Origin: Microbacterium amylolyticum
GTDB taxonomy: Bacteria; Actinomycetota; Actinomycetes; Actinomycetales; Microbacteriaceae
DNA: 64,000 nt
Assembly (NCBI RefSeq): GCF_011046975.1
Contig: NZ_CP049253.1
Coordinates: 496,001-560,000, forward strand
Direction: 5' to 3'
Positions 54,058 to 63,286 of the stretch are shown piece by piece. The number at the start of each line of letters is the position of its first letter. Position 1 is the first letter of the stretch. Below the pieces are notes generated by a model. It had not been told where the DNA came from. It ran no database searches and saw only the letters and a program-made list of their open reading frames with translations. Position numbers and translations under genes: made by a program.

Positions 54058-55692
54058 ATGCGCACTACTCATTTTGCTTTTCCCGTTCTTTCGCTCGCGG
54101 CCGTGGCGGCCCTCGTGGCTGGGTGCACCTCCAGCAACGATCTGGCTGGCGAGAGCACAGCCGTCGACGGCGGGACGCTCGTCTATGCGACCGGCGATGC
54201 GGAGCCCAGCTGCCTCGACCCGCATGTTGGCGGAAACTACCCTCAGGCCCTGATCTCGACGCAGTACCTCGAGCCGCTCTTCGGCCGTTCGGCTGACGGA
54301 ACCATCGTTCCGTGGCTCGCACAGTCGGCCGAAGCATCAGAGGATGGCCTCACCTGGGACATCACCCTGACCGAGGGTGTGTCGTTCTCGGACGGAACGG
54401 CCTTCAACGCCGAGGCCGTCAAGGTCAACATCGAGCGACTCCAGGACCCCGACACCGCCAGCTCAACCGGCTACCTCGCCGTCGAGCAGGTCGACGAGGT
54501 TGTCGTCATCGATGACACACACGTGCGTTTGCTCCTGTCGACGCCAAAATCGGCCCTGCCAGAAGTGCTCAGCCAGCAGTGGACCGCGATGCAGTCTCCG
54601 ACCGCCCTCGCGCGCGACGTTGAGGCCAACTGCCAGGCTCCGGTCGGAACGGGGCCCTTCGTCGTTGAGAGCTGGACCCCACAGGAACAGGTCTCGCTCG
54701 TTCGCAACGATGCGTATGTCTCCACCAACCCGGCAGCCGACCACGACGGCCCCGCGCACCTCGATCGTATTGAGTGGCGCTTTATCCCCGACGCCGCAAC
54801 GCGCCAGGCAGCGCTGAGCTCCGGCGAGGTGAACGTGATCGACAATCCTCTTCCCTCGGACATCGCTGCGGCGAGTGCCCAGGGCATTGGTCACATTGAT
54901 GCGCCGCGCCCCGCATCGTCGAACCGCATCGAGCTGAACACGGCGCAGACACCGTTCGATGACGAGCGCGTTCGTGAAGCGTTCGCCCGCAGCGCGGATC
55001 CTGATCCCGGGATCGATACCCTCTTCGCGGGAGTTACCACTCGCTCGTACTCGGCGCTGTCGAGCGTGGAGCCGGCCGCGTACTCCGATGAGGCGCTGTT
55101 TTCTGTCGACATCGACCGCTCCAACGCGCTGCTCGATGAGGCGGGCTGGACGGAACGCGACGATGACGGAACGCGGATGAAGGACGGTCAGCGACTTTCC
55201 GTTCGCTTCCCCGTTTCGACGAACCAGTCGACCGCCGCCGAACAGTCGCTGTTTGAGCAGATTCAGTCAAACACCGCCGGCGTCGGCTTCGATGTGCAGC
55301 TGACCCCGATGGATCTTTCCAGCTGGTACGGCGCGCTCGGTGAGCACGCATACGAGGCTGTTTCGGCGCCCTATACAACGGTGGGCCCCGACGTTCTGCG
55401 GATTCTGTATCACTCCGATGGCACGATCCCCGCTCCGTCGGGATACTTCGCCAACCACGCGATGCTGCGCGTCGATGAGCTGGACGAGGCGCTCGAGGCT
55501 GCTCTGGCCACAACAGACGAGGACGAGCGGACAGCGCTCTACGCAGAGGCCCAGGAGATCATTCTCGGCACCTACGCGATCGTTCCCCTCTACGACCAGC
55601 AGAACCACTTCCTGACCCGGGGTGTCACCGGAGTAGAAACCCTCCACACCATTTCGACGCCGACGATGATCAATGCTCAGCTGACGGAATGA
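54058..55692 (+). CDS. Peptide/nickel-type ABC transporter, substrate-binding lipoprotein
   Basis: A 544-residue family 5 solute-binding protein. The signal peptide ends LVAGC with Cys23 as lipid anchor. The mature protein shows GGTLVYATGDAEPSCLDPH, the ANGTIVPWLAQSAE-like segment, YAEAQEIILGTYAIVPLYDQQ and other DppA/OppA landmarks. The ligand could be a peptide, a metal chelate or another small molecule. ATG 54058 follows GGGGAG. It heads a four-gene operon in which every junction is an ATGA overlap. Confidence 0.9.
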   Translation: MRTTHFAFPVLSLAAVAALVAGCTSSNDLAGESTAVDGGTLVYATGDAEPSCLDPHVGGNYPQALISTQYLEPLFGRSADGTIVPWLAQSAEASEDGLTWDITLTEGVSFSDGTAFNAEAVKVNIERLQDPDTASSTGYLAVEQVDEVVVIDDTHVRLLLSTPKSALPEVLSQQWTAMQSPTALARDVEANCQAPVGTGPFVVESWTPQEQVSLVRNDAYVSTNPAADHDGPAHLDRIEWRFIPDAATRQAALSSGEVNVIDNPLPSDIAAASAQGIGHIDAPRPASSNRIELNTAQTPFDDERVREAFARSADPDPGIDTLFAGVTTRSYSALSSVEPAAYSDEALFSVDIDRSNALLDEAGWTERDDDGTRMKDGQRLSVRFPVSTNQSTAAEQSLFEQIQSNTAGVGFDVQLTPMDLSSWYGALGEHAYEAVSAPYTTVGPDVLRILYHSDGTIPAPSGYFANHAMLRVDELDEALEAALATTDEDERTALYAEAQEIILGTYAIVPLYDQQNHFLTRGVTGVETLHTISTPTMINAQLTE

Positions 55693-56678
55693 TCGCGGTA
55701 CTGCGCTGGACCACGGCGAAGGCGGCGTCCGCCGTCGTCGTGGTCTGGATCGTTGCGACGCTCGTTTTCTTCGCCGTTCGCGCCTCCGGGGACCCGCTCG
55801 AGGCGATCCTCGGCGGACCGGGGTCGCAGGCAGGACCGGAGACGATCGCCGCGGCGACAGCGCGGTATGGGCTCGACCAGCCCCTGGTGACGCAGTATCT
55901 GCTGCAACTACGCGACATCGCCACTTTGCAGCTGGGAGACTCGTACGCTCGTCGGCAGCCTGTTGCAGAGCTGGTTATCGCACAACTCCCCTCCACGCTC
56001 CTGCTGGCTGCCCTTGCGCTCGCCCTGGCGTGGGCGCTGTCCATCTCAGGGGCGCTGATCCAGGCGGTGTCCCGCGGAGTGGCCGGACGGGCGGCAGCGG
56101 CCGTTCTCCGCGGATGTGAGATCGTCGCGAGCGTGATGCCACAGTTCTGGCTGGGGGCGGTCCTCATCATGGTGTTCGCCGCCGGTCTGGGCTGGCTTCC
56201 CGCCACGAGCACGGGAACCTCCCCCGCATCCCTCGTGCTGCCCGTTGTCACTCTCGCCGTTCCGATCGCAGGGTTTCTCTCTCAGGTCTCGCGGGATGCA
56301 CTCGCAGAAGCGGACCAGGCACCTTTCGCGATCACGGCCAGAGCGCGCGGCGCCAGCGAGACACGGGTGCTACTACGTCACACTCTGCGGCATGCGGCGC
56401 TTCCGGCGCTTTCTCTCTCCGGTTGGGCCTTCGGCAACCTCCTCTCGGGTGCCGTTGTCGTCGAGGTGCTCTTCGCTCGCCCCGGGCTCGGCCGGCTCCT
56501 GCAGGATGCGGCCGTACAACGGGACGTGCCCGTGATGATTGGCGCGGTGGCAATCGTGGCGATTGCCTATGTGATCGTTGTCATCATTACCGATGCTCTC
56601 GAGCTCGTCGTTGATCCTCGATTGCGGCGTCAACACGTGTCGAAACAGCGCTCTCCGGAGCTCGGGGTCGGCTCATGA
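55689..56678 (+). CDS. ABC transporter permease (DppB type)
   Basis: A 329-residue permease with an N-terminal helix, an extracellular loop (DPLEAILGGPGSQAGPETIAAATARYGLDQPL pieces), then five more helices and the ABC coupling motif ARARGASETRVLLRHTLRHAALP. This is the classical DppB-like subunit. Overlaps the binding-protein gene by 4 nt and the next permease by 4 nt. Confidence 0.92.
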   Translation: MIAVLRWTTAKAASAVVVVWIVATLVFFAVRASGDPLEAILGGPGSQAGPETIAAATARYGLDQPLVTQYLLQLRDIATLQLGDSYARRQPVAELVIAQLPSTLLLAALALALAWALSISGALIQAVSRGVAGRAAAAVLRGCEIVASVMPQFWLGAVLIMVFAAGLGWLPATSTGTSPASLVLPVVTLAVPIAGFLSQVSRDALAEADQAPFAITARARGASETRVLLRHTLRHAALPALSLSGWAFGNLLSGAVVVEVLFARPGLGRLLQDAAVQRDVPVMIGAVAIVAIAYVIVVIITDALELVVDPRLRRQHVSKQRSPELGVGS

Positions 56679-57487
56679 CATATCTGCTCGGCAGACTCGG
56701 CGTTCCCGGGATCCTTGCGGCGTGTGTTGTCGCGCTCATCATCGGCGCCGTCGCCTTCCCCGGCATCCTTGCTCCAGGAAACCCGCTCGCGGTCTCTCCC
56801 GCGGACGGATTCCAGGCGCCGTCGCTGCCTCACCCCTTCGGCACCGATGAGTCAGGGCGAGACGTTCTCACCCGTGTCATCCACGGAGCATCAGCATCCG
56901 CTGGTATCGGCCTTGCCGCCACAAGCCTCGGCATGGGAGTGGGCCTTGTGCTGGGGTTCGCCTCCGGAGCCGGACCGCGGTTGCTCGATCGTGGGTTGGC
57001 CCGCATCATCGAAGTTCTCTATGCGCTGCCCACCCTGGTCATGGCGCTGCTCTTCGTCGCCATCATGGGCGCCGGCACGACGAGCTCCGTTCTCGCCATC
57101 GGTCTGGCAACCGCGCCGGGGTACGCCCGCATCATTCGCTCGCGTGTGAGAAGTGTCGTGCGGAGTGACTATGTCGCATATGCCCGCCATGAGGGAGCCT
57201 CTGCCGCAACAGCCCTCGTGCGGCATGTTGTTCCGAACACTCTCGGTCCCCTCATCGCGATGATCACGCTCGGGGTCGGACAGGCGATCGTCTGGGTGTC
57301 AGCCCTGAGCTTTTTGGGTCTTGGCGCCGAGCCGCCGAGTCCCGAGTGGGGATCGATGCTCAACGCTGGTCGTGTCTACATTTCGTCCGCATGGTGGATG
57401 ACACTGTTCCCCGGACTAGCCATCGTTGTCACAGCCACCGCACTGACCGTTCTGGGACGCCGGCTGTCAGGAGGGAGCGGAACATGA
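56675..57487 (+). CDS. ABC transporter permease (DppC type)
   Basis: A 270-residue DppC-type permease. HPFGTDESGRDVLTRVIHGA at the start of the conserved domain and YARHEGASAATALVRHVVPNTLGP, the coupling loop, identify it; WVSALSFLGLGAEPPSPEWG is the usual periplasmic end. ATG 56675 overlaps the upstream permease stop; its own stop overlaps the ATPase start. Confidence 0.92.
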   Translation: MTYLLGRLGVPGILAACVVALIIGAVAFPGILAPGNPLAVSPADGFQAPSLPHPFGTDESGRDVLTRVIHGASASAGIGLAATSLGMGVGLVLGFASGAGPRLLDRGLARIIEVLYALPTLVMALLFVAIMGAGTTSSVLAIGLATAPGYARIIRSRVRSVVRSDYVAYARHEGASAATALVRHVVPNTLGPLIAMITLGVGQAIVWVSALSFLGLGAEPPSPEWGSMLNAGRVYISSAWWMTLFPGLAIVVTATALTVLGRRLSGGSGT

Positions 57488-58986
57488 CGCTTCTGCGCGT
57501 TCAGGGCCTCTCGGTGTCGATGCGCGGCGCCGGAGAGATCTTGAGCAGGATCTCACTGTCCGTCGAACCCGGCTCGGCGCTCGGCATTGTCGGCGAATCG
57601 GGTGCGGGGAAGTCAGTTCTTGCCCGCACCCTGCTGGGACTCACGCAGGCAGAACCCTCCGCGCGCGTTTCCGCGTCCGAGCTCTCGTTCGACGGAGCGG
57701 ATCTGCGACGCGCCTCACAGCGCACGTGGCGCCGTCTGCGCGGCCGGCACATCGGCCTCGTCCTGCAGGACGCTCTGCAATCACTCGACCCCCTGCGAAC
57801 GATCGAACGGGAGGTCGGTGAGTCCCTCGCCATTCAGCGGGTTCCGCGCGCAGAACGGCGCACGCGTGTCGTCGCCGCATTAACACGGGCGGGCCTCCCC
57901 GACGCCGCGTCGCATCTGCGCCAACGGTCCGAAGATCTCTCGGGAGGTATGCGACAGCGGGTCCTCATCGCGTCCGCGATCGTCGGAGGAACCCGGTTGA
58001 TCATCGCGGACGAGCCGACAACGGCGCTCGACGCGACGACCGCGGTGAAGGTGCTCGACCTCCTCTCCTCCCTGCGCGATCAGGGCGCCGGAGTGATCCT
58101 CATCACGCATGATGTCGCGGCCATCCGCCGCGTCGCCGATCACGTCGCCGTTCTCGACAGGGGAAGGATCGTTGACAGCGGAACCGCACGGCGCGTCCTT
58201 ACCTCCCCTGGCCACGCCACAACGCAGGCGCTTCTCGCCGCTGTTCCACACGGAGCGAAAGCGGACACCCACGTGGCACAGCCGAGTGCGACCCCTCGCC
58301 TCGCCGCACGGGACATCACCCGCCGGTACGGCGACGTCACCGCCGTCGATAGTGTTTCCCTCGCGGTCGCTGACGGCGAGGTCATGGGCGTTGTCGGAGA
58401 GTCCGGATCCGGCAAAACAACCCTCGCGCGGATCCTCGTCGGTCAGGAGCAGCCGGACACCGGCCAGGTGACGCACGAAGGCGCTCGCATCCGCCTCATC
58501 CCCCAGGACCCTCTCGGCTCTTTCGATCCGCGATTCACGGTCGAACGAATTCTCCGTCATGCTCGCCGCTCGGACGCCCCCGAGCCGGCGGAGTTGCTAA
58601 AAACGGTCGGCCTGGACGCCACGGTGCTCCGCCGCGTGCCTCGGTTCCTCTCGGGCGGCCAGCGTCAGCGCGTCGCGATCGCTCGCGCTCTGGCTGCGCG
58701 GCCGGACATTCTGGTGTGCGATGAGCCGGTTTCCGCCCTCGATATGACGACACAGGCCGGAATCCTGAACCTGCTTCTCGACCTGCAGAAGCGTGAACGG
58801 CTCTCGATGATTCTGATTTCTCACGACCTCGCAGTGGTGAGAAAGCTCAGCGACCGGGTCATCGTGATGCGGCATGGGCGCATCGTGGACGAAGGCACAA
58901 CCGAGGACGTCTTCCGCGCACCCACGAACGCCTTTACGCGGGAACTCATCGCGGCGTCAGACCCCGGTGTCAATCCGCGTTCGTGA
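57484..58986 (+). CDS. Fused double ABC ATPase (DppD-DppF type)
   Basis: A 500-residue fusion of two ABC ATPase domains. Domain 1 (about 1-245): Walker A GESGAGKSVLART, signature DLSGGMRQRVLIA, Walker B LIIADEPTTALD. Domain 2 (about 265-495): Walker A GESGSGKTTLARI, signature FLSGGQRQRVAIARAL, Walker B ILVCDEPVSALD. Both domains look catalytically complete. The usual separate D and F ATPases are here one polypeptide, completing the importer. ATG 57484 overlaps the permease stop. The end overlaps the convergent DUF2004 gene by 17 nt. Confidence 0.92.
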   Translation: MTLLRVQGLSVSMRGAGEILSRISLSVEPGSALGIVGESGAGKSVLARTLLGLTQAEPSARVSASELSFDGADLRRASQRTWRRLRGRHIGLVLQDALQSLDPLRTIEREVGESLAIQRVPRAERRTRVVAALTRAGLPDAASHLRQRSEDLSGGMRQRVLIASAIVGGTRLIIADEPTTALDATTAVKVLDLLSSLRDQGAGVILITHDVAAIRRVADHVAVLDRGRIVDSGTARRVLTSPGHATTQALLAAVPHGAKADTHVAQPSATPRLAARDITRRYGDVTAVDSVSLAVADGEVMGVVGESGSGKTTLARILVGQEQPDTGQVTHEGARIRLIPQDPLGSFDPRFTVERILRHARRSDAPEPAELLKTVGLDATVLRRVPRFLSGGQRQRVAIARALAARPDILVCDEPVSALDMTTQAGILNLLLDLQKRERLSMILISHDLAVVRKLSDRVIVMRHGRIVDEGTTEDVFRAPTNAFTRELIAASDPGVNPRS

Positions 58987-59470
58987 CCGACTGAACCGTG
59001 CCGTCGCTGCCGAAGTTCACGAGAAGAATGTCGTCCGTCTCATCGGGGTCGAGCGCATACTCCAAAACAGCGAACGGGTCGGAGCCGCCATGCTCGTCGG
59101 GCAGAATCGTCATGCTCATGAGCGTGAGCGAACGGATAATGTCGACGGGCGCATCGCCGGAAACATCGACCAAGATGTCATCGATCGATCGCCCATAGCG
59201 CTCCGTCATCATCAGGATGAACTCTGTGACGTCGCTCGCGCGATTGTCGACCTCCCCCAGCATCGCGTTGCGCGCGCGGCTATCGACTTCTTCCAGACCT
59301 GCCACCATGGACGCCGCAGCATCCAGGCCATCCATGGTCACGTCGAGTTCGTCAGGCGCGGTGAGATCGACCGTGACCCGCATATCCCCCAGATCGACGT
59401 TCTCCGACCAGAAGATCGCGCCGTCTGGCCCCGTCTCGAGAAGCCCGAAGAAGTCGTGTTCGATCGCCAT
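58970..59470 (-). CDS. DUF2004 family protein
   Basis: An acidic 166-residue cytoplasmic protein: IEHDFFGLLETGPDGAIFWSENVDLGD at the N-terminus and MSMTILPDEHGGSDPFAVLEYALDPDETDDILLVNF near the end match the DUF2004 family as I recall it. Function unknown. ATG 59470 begins at the conserved MAIEHDFF; an upstream in-frame ATG at 59491 is possible. Its 3' end overlaps the convergent ABC ATPase gene by 17 nt, so no terminator fits between them. Confidence 0.7.
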   Translation of the reverse strand: MAIEHDFFGLLETGPDGAIFWSENVDLGDMRVTVDLTAPDELDVTMDGLDAAASMVAGLEEVDSRARNAMLGEVDNRASDVTEFILMMTERYGRSIDDILVDVSGDAPVDIIRSLTLMSMTILPDEHGGSDPFAVLEYALDPDETDDILLVNFGSDGTVQSVTNAD

Positions 59471-59519
59471 GCCCCTAGCCAACCACTTCATGGCGGCGTT
59501 TGGGGCCATATGCGGCGTG

Positions 59520-60389
59520 TCAGCTCACCAGCTGGGCCGCGAAAACGTGAGGAGTGAAGCCCGTCAGGTCACCGATACCCTCGCCCTGGCCGAGAAGTTT
59601 CACCGGGATGCCCGTTCGCTCCTGGACCGCGAGAACGAATCCGCCCTTGGCAGAACCGTCCAGCTTCGTCAGAACGAGACCCGTCACACCGGCGTGTTCG
59701 AGGAACGCCTCGGCCTGCCGAACGCCGTTTTGCCCTGTTGTTGCGTCGAGGACGAGGAGCACTTCACTGATGGGCGCCCGCTTCTCGATGACCCGGCGCA
59801 CCTTTGACAGCTCGTCCATCAGCCCGGCCTTTGTGTGCAGACGTCCGGCCGTGTCGATCAGCACGATCTCGGTTCCCGTGCGCTGGGCGTACTCGATCGT
59901 CTGGAAAGCGACAGAAGCCGGGTCCTGCCCCTCGCGCTCGGGGCGAACGATCGCGGCACCGCCGCGCTCCGCCCATGTCGCGAGCTGCTCGACAGCGGCT
60001 GCTCGGAAGGTATCGGCAGCGCCGACGACGATGGAACGGCCGTACCGCTTCAGGAAGTTCGCGAACTTGCCGATCGTGGTGGTCTTTCCCACACCGTTCA
60101 CCCCGACAACAAGCACAACAGCTGGTCGTTCGGTGAGCATGAGCGTCGAGTCGAACTTCGAGAATCGCTCTTCGAGGCTCTCCGTCAACATGCGACGGAG
60201 GTCTTTGGGATCGGTCGTCTGATAGCGGGCGACCTTCTCACGGAGGTCGTCAACGATCTCCTCCGTGATGTCCGGACCGAAATCAGCCGTGATCAGCGCT
60301 GATTCGAGGTCCTCCCATGTGTTCTCGTCGATCGTCTCTTTTACGAACATTCCGCGCAATGCGCGGCCGAGGGACCACTTCTCCGCCAT
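59520..60389 (-). CDS. ftsY: Signal recognition particle receptor FtsY
   Basis: A 289-residue SRP GTPase that receives Ffh-bound ribosomes at the membrane. NG domains only: GVNGVGKTTTIGKFANFL near residue 97, DTFRAAAVEQLATWAER, DTAGRLHTKAGLMDEL, LDGSAKGGFVLAV. The long acidic A domain of E. coli FtsY is absent, normal for Gram-positives. TAGGCT lies 7 nt upstream of the ATG, so the message is probably leaderless. Confidence 0.95.
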   Translation of the reverse strand: MAEKWSLGRALRGMFVKETIDENTWEDLESALITADFGPDITEEIVDDLREKVARYQTTDPKDLRRMLTESLEERFSKFDSTLMLTERPAVVLVVGVNGVGKTTTIGKFANFLKRYGRSIVVGAADTFRAAAVEQLATWAERGGAAIVRPEREGQDPASVAFQTIEYAQRTGTEIVLIDTAGRLHTKAGLMDELSKVRRVIEKRAPISEVLLVLDATTGQNGVRQAEAFLEHAGVTGLVLTKLDGSAKGGFVLAVQERTGIPVKLLGQGEGIGDLTGFTPHVFAAQLVS

Positions 60390-60396
60390 AAGAAAC

Positions 60397-60402
60397 AGCC
60401 TA
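60397..60402 (-). promoter_or_regulatory. -10 box for leaderless ftsY
   Basis: TAGGCT on the minus strand, 7 nt upstream of the ATG; no ribosome site intervenes. Confidence 0.5.
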
Positions 60403-60460
60403 GTATCTTGCGTTCGGAGAACCCTGCGGCTGTCAGCGTCCGGTCTCTCGCTCCGGGAAC

Positions 60461-60500
60461 AAAAAACGCAAGAGGCCCCGCCGAAGCGGGGCCTCTTGCG
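60461..60500 (-). terminator. Intrinsic terminator after rpmE2
   Basis: A perfect 15-bp stem (60467-60481 with 60486-60500) with a CGAA loop, followed on the minus strand by TTTTTT (60461-60466). It is the best rho-independent terminator in the window. Confidence 0.9.
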
Positions 60501-60513
60501 AGAAAATCGGAGC

Positions 60514-60765
60514 TTACTTGCCGCCGAAGTTCTTGAAGCGCTGGTTGAACTTCTCGACTCGGCCGGCCGAGTCCATGATGCGCTGCTTGCCCGTGTAGAA
60601 CGGGTGCGATGCCGACGAGATCTCGACGTCGATCACCGGGTACTCGACGCCGTCGAGCTCGATGGTCTTGTCGCTCTTCGCCGTCGAGCGCGTCAGGAAC
60701 GTCTCGCCCGAGCCGAGGTCGCGGAACACGACCGGCGTGTACGTGGGGTGAATGTCAGTCTTCAT
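60514..60765 (-). CDS. rpmE2: 50S ribosomal protein L31, type B
   Basis: An 83-residue L31 of the zinc-free type: [16 protein letters not shown] lacks the Cys pair of type A, and [28 protein letters not shown] is the conserved end. Type B paralogues commonly replace the zinc form under zinc limitation in bacteria with both; whether a type A copy exists elsewhere is not visible here, and no Zur box was recognised. AAGGACA precedes ATG 60765. Confidence 0.95.
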   Translation of the reverse strand: MKTDIHPTYTPVVFRDLGSGETFLTRSTAKSDKTIELDGVEYPVIDVEISSASHPFYTGKQRIMDSAGRVEKFNQRFKNFGGK

Positions 60766-60872
60766 GGATTGTCCTTGCGGGAGCGGTTCTGTGGAAAGAA
60801 AAGTCTGTGGGTTCCGCGGCCGACATCGGCACACTGGCACCAGCAGGCAAGCCTACCAGATTGACCCTGTGA

Positions 60873-61670
60873 TCACTGGGAGGCGGGTGCTTCGGCGCGT
60901 GCGACCCAGCGCCCGCCGTACTCGACGACGGCAATCGGGATCCCAAACGTCTCGCTCAAGTTCTCGCGCGTGAGAATCTCGCGGATTGGCCCCTGAGCGA
61001 CCGCACGCCCCTCACGCATCAGCAACACGTGTGTGAAGCCAACGGGAATCTCCTCAACATGATGGGTCACCATCACCATCGCCGGAGTACCGGGAGCCTT
61101 CGCGTACTCGCTGAGCAAACCGAGAAGGACCTCTCGTGAGCCGAGGTCGAGACTCGACGTCGGCTCGTCTAAGAGCAGCAACTCGGGATCAGTCATCACA
61201 GCGCGGGCGATCTGAACCCGCTTGCGTTCACCGTCGCTCAACGTGCCGAAGGTGCGATCGGCGAATTCTCCGAGCTGCCATTCCTCCAGAACGCGACGCG
61301 CACGGCGTTCGTCGATCGACTCGTACTCTTCGTTCCAGCGCCCCGTCACCGAGTACGCGGCTGTCAGGACGACATTCAGCACCGTCTCCCCCGCCGGGAT
61401 GCGGCGCGCAAGCGCGCTCGACGCGAAGCCGATGAGCGGGCGGAGCGCAAAGATATCGGTGCGCCCCAGGCGCTCACCGAGAATGTCGACCGTTCCGCTG
61501 GATGGGTACAGGAGAGTATCGGCCATCTGCAACAGCGAGGTCTTACCGGCGCCATTCGGTCCGAGAATCACCCATCGCTCATCGTCGCGGACGCGCCAGG
61601 TCACCTGGTCGACGATGTGGCGGTTGTCCCGACGCACGGAGACGCCGTTCATCTCGAGCACAGAGGTCAT
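60873..61670 (-). CDS. Stand-alone ABC transporter ATP-binding protein
   Basis: A 265-residue ATPase with Walker A GPNGAGKTSLLQM, signature TLSDGERKRVQIARAV (S-D-G-E in place of SGGQ), Walker B LLLLDEPTSSLD and H-loop VTHHVEEI. The RWVILGPNG start and SDGE signature resemble the YlmA/ModF-like lone ATPases with no permease beside them. Its partner or substrate is unknown. TAGGCT lies 6 nt before the ATG. Confidence 0.85.
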   Translation of the reverse strand: MTSVLEMNGVSVRRDNRHIVDQVTWRVRDDERWVILGPNGAGKTSLLQMADTLLYPSSGTVDILGERLGRTDIFALRPLIGFASSALARRIPAGETVLNVVLTAAYSVTGRWNEEYESIDERRARRVLEEWQLGEFADRTFGTLSDGERKRVQIARAVMTDPELLLLDEPTSSLDLGSREVLLGLLSEYAKAPGTPAMVMVTHHVEEIPVGFTHVLLMREGRAVAQGPIREILTRENLSETFGIPIAVVEYGGRWVARAEAPASQ

Positions 61671-61676
61671 ACGCCA

Positions 61677-61682
61677 AGCCTA
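61677..61682 (-). promoter_or_regulatory. -10 box for leaderless ABC ATPase gene
   Basis: TAGGCT on the minus strand, 6 nt upstream of the ATG at 61670. Confidence 0.5.
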
Positions 61683-61717
61683 TCCGCACGCATGCGGACG
61701 GACCTCGCACACGCCGC

Positions 61718-61723
61718 TACTGT
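61718..61723 (+). promoter_or_regulatory. -10 box for leaderless serB
   Basis: TACTGT, 7 nt before GTG 61731; the alternative in-frame GTG at 61722 overlaps the box, favouring 61731. Confidence 0.45.
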
Positions 61724-61730
61724 GGTTCCC

Positions 61731-62363
61731 GTGACTGCACGCTTTCTCGTCGTTCTCGACGCCGACTCCACCCTCATCCGCAACGAGGTCATCGAGCTCA
61801 TCGCCGATGAAGCCGGGCGCGGCGAAGAAGTCGCCGCCGCGACAGAGGCGGCGATGCGCGGAGAAGTGGACTTCGCGACGAGCCTGCGGACCCGCGTTGC
61901 TGCCCTCGCCGGCGTTCCCCTCGAGCGGTTCGAACGTGTTTTGGCCCGTATCGAACCGACCCCCGGGGTAACCGACCTCATCGATGCCGTGCATGATCGC
62001 GGCGGAGAAGTCGGCGTCGTTTCGGGTGGTTTTCACGAGATCCTCGACACGCTTGCTCCACGCCTCGAGGTAGACATGTGGCGCGCCAACCGACTGGCCG
62101 TCGCCGAGGGAAAGCTCACAGGAGAGGTCGATGGCGCCATCGTCGACGCGCAGGCGAAAGCCGATCAGCTCGCGGACTGGGCTGATCAGCTCGGGCTTGC
62201 CCGGCATCGGACGATCGCCATCGGCGACGGCGCAAACGATCTCGCCATGATTGCCGCGGCGGGGCTCGGCATCGCGTTCAACGCCAAGCCCGCGGTTCGC
62301 GCTGCAGCGCCGATCGTCGTGGGGCCTGTCGATCTTGCGGCCATCATTCCGCTTCTCCCGTAG
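61731..62363 (+). CDS. serB: Phosphoserine phosphatase
   Basis: A 210-residue HAD-superfamily phosphatase, the last step of serine synthesis. The nucleophile motif is LDADSTLI (Asp-x-Asp), motif II lies in VGVVSGGFHEILD, and motif III/IV is AIGDGANDLAMIAAAGLGIAF. Only the catalytic domain is present, without N-terminal ACT domains, as in short SerB forms. GTG 61731 starts directly before the first motif. No strong terminator is seen after it; a 7-bp stem CAGCGGC/GCCGCTG spans 62372-62410 with a long loop. Confidence 0.9.
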   Translation: MTARFLVVLDADSTLIRNEVIELIADEAGRGEEVAAATEAAMRGEVDFATSLRTRVAALAGVPLERFERVLARIEPTPGVTDLIDAVHDRGGEVGVVSGGFHEILDTLAPRLEVDMWRANRLAVAEGKLTGEVDGAIVDAQAKADQLADWADQLGLARHRTIAIGDGANDLAMIAAAGLGIAFNAKPAVRAAAPIVVGPVDLAAIIPLLP

Positions 62364-62424
62364 GGCTCACCCAGCGGCCGCGTCCCCCAGAAAATGACGT
62401 CGCGCCGCTGAGCGAACCCGCCCG

Positions 62425-63144
62425 TCAGTGCCCCATGCCGAGACCGCCGTCAACGGGGATCACGGCGCCCGAAATGTATCCGGCGTCCTCCCCCGCCAGC
62501 CACGACACGACACCGGCAACCTCCTCGGTCGTTCCGTAGCGACCCGCAGGAATCTGCTTCCGATACGCGGCCTGGGTCGCGTCATCCAGCTCGGCGGTCA
62601 TATCCGATTCGATAAAGCCGGGCGCAACGACGTTCGCAGTGATGCCGCGGCCGCCGAGCTCACGCGTGATGGCGCGCGCGAAGCCGACGAGACCGGCCTT
62701 CGATGACGAGTAGTTTGCCTGACCGGCCACCCCGAAGAGGCCGGAGACGCTAGAGATCAGAATGATCCGCCCGTGCCGAGCCTTGATCATGCTCTTAATC
62801 GCGCGCTTCACCGTACGGAACGCTCCGCCGAGGTTCGTGTCGACAACGGCCGAGAAGTCATCGTCACTCATGCGCATCAGCAGAGTGTCCTTCGTGATCC
62901 CGGCGTTGGCGACAACGGTGGTGACCGGGCCGAGTTCCTTCTCCACTTCGGCGATCGCCGCGTCGAGTGATGCTCCGTCGTTAACATCAGCGGCGACGGT
63001 CAGAACACCTTCCGGCCCCTGTCCGTTGCGTGCCGTCACGGCAACGCGAAACCCGTCGGCGACAAGTCGCTCGGCAATGGCCCGCCCGATTCCGCGGTTG
63101 CCTCCGGTAACGAGGGCGACGCGGGCAGTGGCTGCTGCGCTCAT
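62425..63144 (-). CDS. fabG: 3-oxoacyl-[ACP] reductase
   Basis: A 239-residue short-chain dehydrogenase of fatty-acid synthesis that reduces 3-ketoacyl-ACP with NADPH. Cofactor motif VTGGNRGIGRAIAERL, the NAG motif VVANAGITKDTLLMRM, the catalytic serine in ILISSVSGLFG and YxxxK in NYSSSKAG. The usual YSASKAG reads YSSSKAG, still with Tyr and Lys. The end GGLGMGH is typical of FabG. ATG 63144 has AGGAGC upstream. Another short-chain dehydrogenase activity cannot be excluded. Confidence 0.88.
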   Translation of the reverse strand: MSAAATARVALVTGGNRGIGRAIAERLVADGFRVAVTARNGQGPEGVLTVAADVNDGASLDAAIAEVEKELGPVTTVVANAGITKDTLLMRMSDDDFSAVVDTNLGGAFRTVKRAIKSMIKARHGRIILISSVSGLFGVAGQANYSSSKAGLVGFARAITRELGGRGITANVVAPGFIESDMTAELDDATQAAYRKQIPAGRYGTTEEVAGVVSWLAGEDAGYISGAVIPVDGGLGMGH

Positions 63145-63286
63145 GTGGTGCTCCTGAAGTCGAGAGAAGATGCGCACACCAGCCTAATGTCGCCCACAGC
63201 ATGGCCACGTTGCTCACCCGTTGCGGAAGGCTCGCAGCTCGATCACCGCGCCGTAAGCTGGTCTGGACATCACCGGGGAGGACACC

